Under the pieces are notes generated by a model, which was not told the DNA's origin, searched no databases, and saw only the letters and a program-made list of their open reading frames with translations. A program made the translations under genes and the position numbers. DNA of 7,866 nucleotides from Anaerolineaceae bacterium (GTDB lineage Bacteria; Chloroflexota; Anaerolineae; Anaerolineales; Anaerolineaceae): positions 245 to 8,110 of the forward strand of contig DPKV01000210.1 of the NCBI GenBank assembly GCA_003542325.1, in the 5' to 3' direction. Each line of letters opens with the position of its first letter. Position 1 is the first letter of the stretch. Of this stretch, positions 1-6,688 are shown piece after piece.

Positions 1-1738
1 GCAAATCAGCCGAAGGCGCGCCTAACAGCACCCAGAAGGGATACTCCTCACTTTCCACAGTCAAATCCAATCCCACGCTCATTATCCCCGCATCCCGGAT
101 GATCTCCGTGATCGACAGGTATGGCGTGTAGTCTTCCGGATTGGTGACAAAATAAATCGCTTCCCGCTGGCCGCTCAACACACTGATCGGGGAAGTCACA
201 CCACCAATGGTGATCACTGGCCGTTCTCTTGTCATAAGCAACCACGGGACGCTGTAAATCAATAACAGGACTGCGATCAACGTCTCAAATCGGAACTTCG
301 CTATCTTATCCAGGAAGATAGGAACCAATGGCGCGAACAAAACAAAGTAGGGCAGGTGGAGTTGTCCATTGGTGGGCTGCCATTTCAGCAGGTAGCAGAA
401 GAGGAGCAAAGAAAAGAAAATTGCGCCTGCATAGACAAGGATTTCAGGGTCTTCTTTTCCCAAAACAACCATCCCAATAATGACCACAAAACTGAATACG
501 ATCAACATCGCGTGAAGGGGATTCCCGCTTGTCCTTTCAGAAGTGTTGATTGTAGGAATGTAGAAAGCGTCATTCACAGTGGTTAGTGGATCGCTTTCAG
601 ACATTCCCAGGTCTTCATGAAGTCTCAAAATATTGAGTGTCAGCCAATTTTCAGCGCGTGGAAAAGGCAGGTCCGCATGTAAGGCGGCATTCCTGGTCAG
701 GTTCGAGACCAGCACTTTCCAGTTTCGAACACCATTGGTTTGGTTTTCCAATTCAACCGGTCGATAGAATTGCCCATAAGAAACCTGGTTACGCCAGAAA
801 TACCCCCCATTGACCGCTCCCATGATGACAACCGCGATCAACGCCCATAACAGCATTTTTGGCAGCCCTTTTCGGTGCAATAACACAACAATCATATATA
901 ATGCAAACGGCCAAAGAAAGAGAAACGCTGTCGCCCTGGTAACAATGGACAACGCCGCGGCAGTTGCACCCAGAACCAGGTTAAGCGGTTTTGCCGAGCT
1001 GCGGGCATAGGTCAACAACATTAACACAGCGCTGACAATCCAAAAACTCACGACGACATCATTAAGTGAACTGGTGGCCTGAGTGATCGCGACCGGAATG
1101 GTCGCTGAAAAAATGGCAGCCATTCGTTGACCGTTTAGCGATGCTCCCAAAACTTCAGCCAGGCTCGCAGCAGCAGCCGCCATCCCGGCAAAAGCGATCC
1201 AGGCAACGAGGTTAACGGTCCGGTCATTGCCGGCGAGGACATAAAAGTTCAATTCCAGGATTTCGGCTCCGGGGGCATTACTATTTTGAGTCTCAATCCC
1301 GGTCGCATAATGGGCCAGACTTTGGTTCTGCGCCCAATGTGCAATCCGGCTCATCCGAGAGATTACAGCATTGCTGGAGTTAGGCGGCGAAATGACCGCG
1401 ACGACAGCCGACACAATCAAGATCAGGATTAATAGCAGATCCAAAATGTTGCCCGTCCGGGAATCCTGATGATAGACGATCGGCAGGCGTAAAGCTTTTC
1501 CCTTCCGCAGCCAAAACCAGCCCCAGATCATTCCCACAACAATCGGGAACGCCCACATTATCACCAACGCGCTTCGGGTGATGAAGGAGAACAAGCTTAG
1601 TATCTCAGTCCCCAGGACCGCATACGCACCCCACACGATCAGGGCCTGGATCAGCGCCAACCGCCAGTTCGGTTCCCGCTCGTTGTTCCCCACCATAATC
1701 CAGATCGGCAGGAAAGCCAGGATTAACAAGAAAACCAT
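1..1738 (-). CDS. Multi-spanning membrane protein, GT-C / family 39-like glycosyltransferase, C-terminus cut off
   Basis: A single open frame of 579 codons runs from the ATG at 1738 to the left window edge with no stop, so the C-terminus is missing. GGAGAG at 1742-1747 is a good ribosome binding site. About a dozen hydrophobic segments are visible (roughly residues 2-16, 27-48, 55-76, 99-117, 178-197, 226-243, 260-288, 296-313, 410-426, 433-451, 462-476, 484-503), indicating an inner-membrane protein. Motifs I associate with a bacterial GT-C-like family: RIAHWAQNQSLAHYAT (131-146), APGAE (155-159), QATSSLNDVVVSFW (220-233), YFWRN (313-317), GNPLH (405-409), KWQP then LHLP (452-463), and EYPFWVLL (565-572). 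Such proteins normally move a sugar from a lipid-phosphate donor onto an acceptor outside the membrane; the substrate here is unknown. The Trp-Asp and Tyr-His pairs I expect near residues 122-128 are replaced (NSSNAVIS), so activity is uncertain. It lies 130 bp downstream of thyX and may be transcribed separately. The family is moderately sure, the exact function is not. Confidence 0.75.
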   Translation of the reverse strand, partial: MVFLLILAFLPIWIMVGNNEREPNWRLALIQALIVWGAYAVLGTEILSLFSFITRSALVIMWAFPIVVGMIWGWFWLRKGKALRLPIVYHQDSRTGNILDLLLILILIVSAVVAVISPPNSSNAVISRMSRIAHWAQNQSLAHYATGIETQNSNAPGAEILELNFYVLAGNDRTVNLVAWIAFAGMAAAAASLAEVLGASLNGQRMAAIFSATIPVAITQATSSLNDVVVSFWIVSAVLMLLTYARSSAKPLNLVLGATAAALSIVTRATAFLFLWPFALYMIVVLLHRKGLPKMLLWALIAVVIMGAVNGGYFWRNQVSYGQFYRPVELENQTNGVRNWKVLVSNLTRNAALHADLPFPRAENWLTLNILRLHEDLGMSESDPLTTVNDAFYIPTINTSERTSGNPLHAMLIVFSFVVIIGMVVLGKEDPEILVYAGAIFFSLLLFCYLLKWQPTNGQLHLPYFVLFAPLVPIFLDKIAKFRFETLIAVLLLIYSVPWLLMTRERPVITIGGVTSPISVLSGQREAIYFVTNPEDYTPYLSITEIIRDAGIMSVGLDLTVESEEYPFWVLLGAPSADL

Positions 1739-1868
1739 ATTCTCTCCGAATCAAACACCTTTATGGATTGCAGACTAAACATAGAACCAAATTTTCCTTT
1801 TAACCAGTACTCGGAAATTATCCTCAACATAGGTTTCATCAACTTTAATTTGTTCAGATATTGGGGGA
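1739..1868. other. Intergenic gap between thyX and the membrane-protein gene
   Basis: This 130-bp AT-rich spacer is the longest non-coding stretch in the window. It holds the ribosome binding site of the membrane-protein gene (GGAGAG, 1742-1747). I see no GC-rich hairpin followed by a T-run that would end thyX transcription. I also see no promoter with well-spaced -35 and -10 boxes: TTGATG is followed by GATAAT on the minus strand, but only 14 bp apart. A weak inverted repeat (AATTTCC and GGAAAATT, about 15-nt loop) lies in the middle. Whether the downstream gene belongs to the operon cannot be decided from this spacer. Confidence 0.5.
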
Positions 1869-3299
1869 TTATGCTGTCTTCAATGAAGAGAAATGCGTTT
1901 CCTCAATGTTCTGCCAGGAATCCCTTTCAGGAATAAACATGAATTTTGTCAATGATGGGTAAACCTGTAACAAGGCTTCCCGCATTTTCAGGGCGACCAA
2001 CCGGATCGAAAAATGGGCGTTCTCAGCAGCCCTGAGCTGGCAGAAATGAAAAGCCTGCCTCAGGTTCATGGTCATCAACACCCGTCGGTTGAACCCATTC
2101 GGAACAATATAACCAGCCACATCAGGGTTCCAAGCCCCCAACTCATCATACAAACCGGCAGCTTGCCGCATGGCATCCAAATACACCTCCTCACAACCGG
2201 CGCCGACCATCCCTCTGGGGATCGCAAATCCGAGTGAAGCGGTAAGTGGTTGTACGGTCTGGGTCATCATCCTGTGACGCTTGAACTCAAAATAAGCGCC
2301 CTGATCCATCTCGATTTCAAAGGTCATCTGGGCATATTCCAATTCACGTAAAGGCTGATCGAACCGCCCCCGCTCACTTAAAAGGCTATCCAACAAAGCT
2401 GTTTTCTCTACGGAACCGAGTTGGTTCACAAAATCCAGACAATCTTCATAACTGCGGTCACTGCTGAAGCGGAACAATACGGCTGCCAGAATTTTATTCT
2501 CTCCATCCGGGTCGTATGACCAAAGCCGGAAATTCGTTCCCGAACTTCCCTTCGGGATACCCTTACTCCTTTGCGTCATTTCTTTGCGAGTCTGGACGAG
2601 GTATGGGTTACAGTCGGCATACTTGATTAATGTTGGTGTTTCTTTTTGACCGGCCTCACGCACCTGCTCACCAATTTGCCGGACTTCAACCAATGGTGAG
2701 CTGAGCATTTTACAAATCGCATACTCCAGCGCACGGGCGTTGATGGTCACACCCACATTTGCCAGAGAAGCAGCGGGCAGGAGAAAGCGGCAGATATCCA
2801 CCGAGGCCGGCGCAATCCGCCGGGAGTAAGCGTTTTCGGATTCTCCCTCATCCCTGGGCATTGTCTTCCGCAGCCAATCCTGCACCCTGGGGATGCATGC
2901 CTGGTATGTGGTAAATAGATGTTTACAGGTAACAATGAATTTCTTGGCAAGAGGATGACCGGCAAGTTCCTGGGGAAAGTAGAATGCGTCGTCGTTCCAC
3001 TGTTGATAACGGGTGGATTTCTCAGTATAAGACGCCAACCGATTCCCCTCTATCGTTTCAATCGCCAGCCGGGAAATGTTTTCCAATGCGAGATGCAGGA
3101 CGGCATGTTCTGCAACCGAACTATGCCCATACCCCACAACCCACTTCTCATGAAACCTGGCTGAGCGGTCGTCATTCAACTCAGCCGCGATCTCATCAAA
3201 CGGCCGGGGGGACCGTGATGTTTTTGCGAAGGTGACCGCAATCGTCTCAGGGCTATAGGCTTTTGGGCTGAGAAGGTAAATACGTCTAGGATTTGTCAT
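1869..3299 (-). CDS. thyX: FAD-dependent thymidylate synthase ThyX, long two-half (internally duplicated) form
   Basis: 476 residues, about twice the usual 210-250 of ThyX, which methylates dUMP to dTMP using methylene-tetrahydrofolate and FAD/NADPH in the cytoplasm. Both halves look ThyX-like. The N-half has GHSSVAEH (58-65), ASYTEKSTRY (89-98), CRFLLP (170-175) and NARAL (187-191). The C-half has FEIEM (327-331), FKRHRMMTQTVQPLT (339-353), YIVP (397-400) and NLRQAFHFCQLRAAENAH (412-429), which aligns without gaps to the canonical C-terminal ThyX segment as I remember it. The signature RHRxxSxxExSxRY is split: the N-half keeps S..ExSxRY but has GNR instead of RHR, and the C-half keeps RHR but not the rest. 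I chose the ATG at 3299 because GAAGGA (3309-3314) lies 9 nt upstream and the following MTNPRRIYLLSP begins the recognisable domain. The frame stays open upstream to 3395, but that part lies inside ribF. The start overlaps the ribF end by 14 bp, suggesting coupled translation. The family is secure; catalytic competence of the divergent halves is inferred. Confidence 0.9.
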   Translation of the reverse strand: MTNPRRIYLLSPKAYSPETIAVTFAKTSRSPRPFDEIAAELNDDRSARFHEKWVVGYGHSSVAEHAVLHLALENISRLAIETIEGNRLASYTEKSTRYQQWNDDAFYFPQELAGHPLAKKFIVTCKHLFTTYQACIPRVQDWLRKTMPRDEGESENAYSRRIAPASVDICRFLLPAASLANVGVTINARALEYAICKMLSSPLVEVRQIGEQVREAGQKETPTLIKYADCNPYLVQTRKEMTQRSKGIPKGSSGTNFRLWSYDPDGENKILAAVLFRFSSDRSYEDCLDFVNQLGSVEKTALLDSLLSERGRFDQPLRELEYAQMTFEIEMDQGAYFEFKRHRMMTQTVQPLTASLGFAIPRGMVGAGCEEVYLDAMRQAAGLYDELGAWNPDVAGYIVPNGFNRRVLMTMNLRQAFHFCQLRAAENAHFSIRLVALKMREALLQVYPSLTKFMFIPERDSWQNIEETHFSSLKTA

Positions 3300-4260
3300 G
3301 GGTGAAGATCCTTCGGGCAGTGTTTTTATCACGCTCAATTTGAGCAAGAAATTCCGCAACGCCGGCGAATTTCTGTTCGTCTCTGATCTTCTCAAAGAAA
3401 TTCAGAACCAATCTTTCGCCATAGATATTACCATCAAAATCCAGGATATGCGTTTCCATATTGGGTGTGTCCTGCTTTTCAAATGTCGGGCGATACCCGA
3501 TATTCGTGATTCCCTGGTAGGTCCTTCCGTTCAATTCCACCAGGGTGGCATACACACCGACCGCCGGGAGCTTCTTTTTACGCCACTGCTCGAGATTGGC
3601 AGTCGGCAGTCCCATTTTTGCGCCGCGATCGGAACCGTGCGTCACAACCCCGTCAATTGAATATGGCCGGCCCAGAAGCTTTGCTGCTTCAGCGACATCC
3701 CCCTCATCCAGTAATCGCCTGATCCGGGTGGATGAGATTTCTTTTTCACCTGATTCAACCGGTGGAATGATCGTCACTGAGAAGGATAGAGTTTCTCCGA
3801 GCGCTTCAATGACCGGAATGGTTCCAGTCCGATTCTTTCCCAAAGCAAAATCATGACCAACCACCAGAGTCTGCAAACCGCAATTTTCTTTTAATCCCTT
3901 AAGGAACACTTCCGGAGAAAGACCTGCAAATTCCTGGTCGAATTCAAACGTGATGACCTTATCCACACCCAATGACAATAAAAAATCCTCTTTTTCTCTC
4001 GGGCTGGAAAGATAATTCACCGATGTGCCCTGCTGAAAGAAGTCAGCCGGGTCCGGGTAGAAAGTGATCACCAAAACCGGTCGATTCCGGGCTTGTGCTT
4101 CGCTGACCATGCGTTTGATAATCGCCTGATGCCCCAGATGGACGCCATCAAAGTTCCCGACGGTAACGCATGCGTTTTCATAGGGCAAAGGTGACAGCTT
4201 GTAAAATGGGCATGTTTTTACTTCGTGGTAAGCAGTATCGGTCATTTCAGTTGAACGCAT
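3286..4260 (-). CDS. ribF: Bifunctional riboflavin kinase / FAD synthetase RibF
   Basis: 324 residues, close to the usual 300-320 for this cytoplasmic two-domain enzyme, which phosphorylates riboflavin to FMN and adenylylates FMN to FAD. The N-terminal nucleotidyltransferase (FAD synthetase) domain shows GNFDGVHLGH (35-44), VVGHDFALGKNRTGT (133-147) and SSTRIR (176-181). The C-terminal riboflavin kinase domain shows GRPYSIDGVVTHG (197-209), GLPTANL (217-223, with the conserved Thr and Asn), TNIGYRPTF (252-260), METHILDF (268-275, with the conserved Glu) and the KIRDEQKF end motif. The ATG at 4260 is the first possible start after an in-frame TAA at 4273-4275. The only strong ribosome binding sequence, GGGAGGGG at 4276-4283, sits an unusually long 15 nt away. 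A second ATG at 4245 has no better site. It follows truB by 79 bp and overlaps thyX by 14 bp. Its product FAD is the cofactor of ThyX. Confidence 0.95.
   Translation of the reverse strand: MRSTEMTDTAYHEVKTCPFYKLSPLPYENACVTVGNFDGVHLGHQAIIKRMVSEAQARNRPVLVITFYPDPADFFQQGTSVNYLSSPREKEDFLLSLGVDKVITFEFDQEFAGLSPEVFLKGLKENCGLQTLVVGHDFALGKNRTGTIPVIEALGETLSFSVTIIPPVESGEKEISSTRIRRLLDEGDVAEAAKLLGRPYSIDGVVTHGSDRGAKMGLPTANLEQWRKKKLPAVGVYATLVELNGRTYQGITNIGYRPTFEKQDTPNMETHILDFDGNIYGERLVLNFFEKIRDEQKFAGVAEFLAQIERDKNTARRIFTHDKS
3309..3314 (-). promoter_or_regulatory. Ribosome binding site of thyX inside the 3' end of ribF
   Basis: GAAGGA on the minus strand ends 9 nt before the ATG at 3299 and lies wholly within the last codons of ribF. 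It decides the thyX start over the longer reading frame that begins at 3395, and fits re-initiation or coupling with ribosomes finishing ribF. Confidence 0.6.
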
Positions 4261-4304
4261 TCTATCAGAAAATTACCCCTCCCTCAATGAATGAAGAAAG
4301 GGCA

Positions 4305-4333
4305 TTTATATCAAATCCGATTTGTGGTCATAA
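4305..4333 (-). promoter_or_regulatory. Possible weak promoter with palindrome before ribF
   Basis: On the minus strand, TATAAA (4305-4310) lies 17 bp downstream of TTATGA (4328-4333), a poor -35 match (3 of 6). A 13-bp perfect odd palindrome, CAAATC-G-GATTTG (4312-4324), fills the spacer, where an operator could lie. Transcription would begin about 35-40 nt before the ribF start. The -10 box is good but the rest is weak, and AT-rich spacers give such matches by chance. Confidence 0.2.
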
Positions 4334-4339
4334 AAATTA

Positions 4340-5257
4340 TTATGAAAAGAACACTTTCCGGGGTTGCCACTCATTTTCCTCGGGCAAATATTCCAACAGT
4401 GCAACCAATTCGCCCTGCTGGCTGATCGCCCGAACCCAGTTGTCTGCGTCATCAGGTACGCCAATGGCAGGAACCCGATGGCCATGACGGACAAGGTCCA
4501 CCTCTTCAAAGGTCAATTCCCGCGAAGGCCAATCACCCAGTGCCTCCGCAGCCGGGATCAGGTATTTATACCAATCCCCATTGTCGAAAGCTTCCTGCAA
4601 TTTTCGCAGTTGGACAGCGTCCCGCAATGCGAACTCACCACTCTTGGTACGGCGCAGACCGACCAGATGACCGCCGCAACCCAGGGCTTCACCCAGATCA
4701 TTTGCCAATGAGCGGACATAAGTTCCGGAGGAGCAATACACGTCCACAATCGCTTCCGGCGAATCCCATTCAAGAAGTTCGAGATGGTACACATCAATTT
4801 CTTTGGGTTCCAGCTCAACCTCTTCACCATTACGCGCCAGCTCATAGGCTTTTTGGCCATTGATCCGTTTTGCAGAATAGGCGGGAGGAATTTGCTCCAC
4901 CGTGCCTTCAAATTGGGTTAATGCTTCCTCAATTTGTTCCGCTGAGATATCAACCGGTGACCGTCGGGTGATTTCACCATCAGCATCGTAAGTATCCGTG
5001 CTTTCACCCAGGCGGATGATCGCCTGATAACGTTTGTCAGAAGCGGAAACATACTCACTCAAACGGACTGCAGGACCTACAAGAACAACCAGCACGCCGG
5101 AGGCGCGCGGGTCCAGTGTTCCAGTGTGACCTGCCCGCCGAATCCCCGTTCCACGGCGGACAATTTGGACCACATCATGGGATGTCATCCCAACCGGTTT
5201 ATCAATAACCAATACCCCTGAGACAGCATTCTTTACATCAAATTCTTGTTCACTCAT
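4340..5257 (-). CDS. truB: tRNA pseudouridine-55 synthase TruB
   Basis: 305 residues, normal for TruB, which isomerises U55 in the T-loop of most tRNAs to pseudouridine in the cytoplasm. The N-terminal signature GVLVIDKPVGMTSHDVV (14-30) is followed by GHTGTLDPRASGVL (43-56), where Asp49 is the catalytic aspartate. KRYQA (75-79) carries the conserved Tyr77, and IPPAYSAKRINGQKAYELAR (123-142) and SSGTYVRSLANDLGE (176-190) complete the catalytic core. Residues from about 245 to the end form a short PUA-like C-terminal part. The ATG at 5257 is the first start after in-frame TGA and TAA codons directly upstream; GAGAG is 3 nt away and GGGGAG about 12 nt away, so the ribosome binding site is only fair. 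The gene ends in tandem stops (TAATAA). It sits 44 bp after nrnA in a translation-related cluster. Confidence 0.96.
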   Translation of the reverse strand: MSEQEFDVKNAVSGVLVIDKPVGMTSHDVVQIVRRGTGIRRAGHTGTLDPRASGVLVVLVGPAVRLSEYVSASDKRYQAIIRLGESTDTYDADGEITRRSPVDISAEQIEEALTQFEGTVEQIPPAYSAKRINGQKAYELARNGEEVELEPKEIDVYHLELLEWDSPEAIVDVYCSSGTYVRSLANDLGEALGCGGHLVGLRRTKSGEFALRDAVQLRKLQEAFDNGDWYKYLIPAAEALGDWPSRELTFEEVDLVRHGHRVPAIGVPDDADNWVRAISQQGELVALLEYLPEENEWQPRKVFFS

Positions 5258-5301
5258 AAGCTCTCATTACTCCCCATGGGATAATTTTTCTTTCTCCTAA
5301 A

Positions 5302-6258
5302 TTAGATAATATTTTGTAAATATGCTTTTGTCTCAATAATAACACGTTGCATCACCTCGTTGAGGTTTCCATCAATGTCTGCACCTGCCGCGGCTGCATG
5401 ACCTCCACCGCCGAAACTGAATGCGAGACCTGAGACATCATAACCTGGCCGTGCTCTCCAACTGACTTTTACTTGATTCTGTGGTTGTTCGATGAAAATA
5501 AGTGCAATTTCGGCCTCCCTGACCGATGAAAGCACATTGACCAAATCGGCATCATCATTTCCAGCATACCCGATTTTTTCACGATCAGCAAGGGTTAAGC
5601 TAGCCCATACCAGACCTTCATCACATTCCAGACGGCTGAGGCCAGCGCCCCAATACCGTGCCGCAGTGAATGACTTCAGTACCAATTCTTCACGATAGAT
5701 ATTGTTAAGGTCAGCACCTAAATCCATCAAAGCCGCTGCCCGGCGCATTAGCAAGGAATCCACATTTGAGGTGCGGAACCCAATCGTATCACCGACAATG
5801 CCCGTAAGCAGACAGGTGGCGACTTCAGGCGTGAAGGGCAGCCCCCAGGAAGGAAGATAGTCATATAGAATTGCCGCAGTCGCCGCCTGGTCAGGTTCAA
5901 CAATGTTATAGTCCCCAAATTGCAGGTTCGTCTTGTGGTGATCCACCACCAAGTCAGGTTTACCATAACTATCCAGAACATGACCCACCCGATCCGGATC
6001 CGAACAGTCCACGACGATTACCATGTCGAAGTCCCCTTCGGGCTGCCTGCGAATCGTATCGTATTGCGGCAGGTATTTAAAATTTTCCGAACCATCTTCC
6101 AATACCATCTGAACCGTTTTGCCCGCTCCCTGGAGCGCAAGGCCGAATCCTAAGACTGACCCTACTGCGTCGGCGTCTGGCCGCACATGTGAGACAAGCA
6201 GGATGCTATCACTCCCAGCGATGCGTTCCTTCACATCCTGATTAATTTTCTTCGTCAT
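5302..6258 (-). CDS. nrnA: DHH/DHHA1 phosphoesterase, NrnA-type oligoribonuclease / pAp phosphatase
   Basis: 318 residues, typical for NrnA, which degrades nanoRNA (2-5 nt) and in many bacteria dephosphorylates 3'-phosphoadenosine 5'-phosphate. Metal-binding motifs of the DHH domain are all present: SHVRPDADAVGS (23-34; His24, Asp28, Asp30), VVDCSD (82-87; Asp84), VVDHHKTN (104-111; the DHH triad 106-108) and GIVGDTIGFR (153-162; Asp157). The C-terminal DHHA1 substrate-binding domain ends with FGGGGHAAAAGA (282-293). The start ATG at 6258 lies inside rbfA, overlapping it by 17 bp, with GAGGAA (6263-6268) 4 nt upstream, so translation is likely coupled to rbfA. A DHH phosphoesterase between rbfA and truB is a common arrangement in Gram-positive-type and related bacteria. 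The family is secure; preference for nanoRNA versus pAp cannot be read from sequence. Confidence 0.93.
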   Translation of the reverse strand: MTKKINQDVKERIAGSDSILLVSHVRPDADAVGSVLGFGLALQGAGKTVQMVLEDGSENFKYLPQYDTIRRQPEGDFDMVIVVDCSDPDRVGHVLDSYGKPDLVVDHHKTNLQFGDYNIVEPDQAATAAILYDYLPSWGLPFTPEVATCLLTGIVGDTIGFRTSNVDSLLMRRAAALMDLGADLNNIYREELVLKSFTAARYWGAGLSRLECDEGLVWASLTLADREKIGYAGNDDADLVNVLSSVREAEIALIFIEQPQNQVKVSWRARPGYDVSGLAFSFGGGGHAAAAGADIDGNLNEVMQRVIIETKAYLQNII

Positions 6259-6664
6259 TCATTTCCTCATCAACATTATCGTGCTGCTTTTGAACAGGGG
6301 TTTCTCCGTTGGCTTCGCGTTCGTTCCGAATCTCTGAAAAAAGCGATTCCAACCGATCCGCACGTTCAGGTGTATTATCCCAGAAGAACCGCAGTTTGGG
6401 CATCACCCGTAATTTCACCTCCTGGCTCAGGGCATGCCGGATGAAACCAGCAGCATTCCTGAGTCCTTCCAGGATTTCATCCGCATTTTCCGATCCGGCC
6501 AGCGAGGATATGTAAATATCCGCATAATCCAATTCCCGGTCCACCGACACATCGGTCACATAAGCGCCTGCGATGCGGGGATCATTGACCTTGGTCTCCA
6601 GAATAATGGTTATCACCTGGAGAATCTGGTCCTGGATTCGTTTAAGTCGTATTCCGGTAGGCAT
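6242..6664 (-). CDS. rbfA: 30S ribosome-binding factor RbfA
   Basis: 140 residues. RbfA binds the 30S subunit during late maturation and aids 16S rRNA 5'-end processing and cold adaptation. The KH-like fold is recognisable from RLKRIQDQILQVITIIL (6-22), NDPRIAGAYVTDVSVDREL (27-45), YADIYIS (47-53), LRNAAGFIRHALSQE (68-82) and LRVMPKLRFFWDNTPERADR (85-104). From about residue 113 to the end is a hydrophilic tail rich in Glu, Asp and Asn (VDEEMNDEEN at the end), longer than the minimal domain and probably disordered. AAAGGAAG (6669-6676) is a strong ribosome binding site 4 nt before the ATG at 6664. It lies 24 bp downstream of infB, its usual neighbour, and overlaps nrnA by 17 bp. Confidence 0.95.
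   Translation of the reverse strand: MPTGIRLKRIQDQILQVITIILETKVNDPRIAGAYVTDVSVDRELDYADIYISSLAGSENADEILEGLRNAAGFIRHALSQEVKLRVMPKLRFFWDNTPERADRLESLFSEIRNEREANGETPVQKQHDNVDEEMNDEEN
6263..6268 (-). promoter_or_regulatory. Ribosome binding site of nrnA within the rbfA tail
   Basis: GAGGAA on the minus strand lies 4 nt before the nrnA ATG (6258) and encodes part of the acidic C-terminus of RbfA. It supports that start and fits translational coupling across the 17-bp overlap. Confidence 0.6.
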
Positions 6665-6688
6665 AATTCTTCCTTTATCAACTAAAGA

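Noticed and set aside
48..245. Short minus-strand ORF near the left edge.
   Set aside because: It is out of frame with, and contained in, the membrane-protein gene, whose frame continues with family motifs (EYPFW) to the window edge.
1796..1830. Inverted repeat AATTTCC / GGAAAATT downstream of thyX as a terminator.
   Set aside because: The arms are short and AT-rich, the loop is long and no T-run follows, so it does not fit an intrinsic terminator.
1723..1839. 38-codon minus-strand ORF in the thyX-to-membrane-protein gap, overlapping the start of the membrane-protein gene.
   Set aside because: It has no ribosome binding site before its ATG, resembles no family I know, and the downstream gene has its own good start signal. 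Chance is the simpler explanation.
3300..3395. 32-residue N-terminal extension of the thyX frame starting at 3395.
   Set aside because: It lies entirely within ribF coding sequence, has no ThyX similarity, and the ATG at 3299 has a proper ribosome binding site.
3298..3660. Plus-strand open frames of about 70-140 codons opposite ribF, thyX, truB and infB.
   Set aside because: All are antisense to well-recognised genes, have unnatural composition and match no known family; they are shadows.
5255..5276. Seven-codon minus-strand ORF (ATG at about 5276) ending in a TGA that overlaps the truB ATG, like a leader peptide.
   Set aside because: It has no well-spaced ribosome binding site and no regulatory codon bias; ATGA overlaps of tiny ORFs are common by chance.
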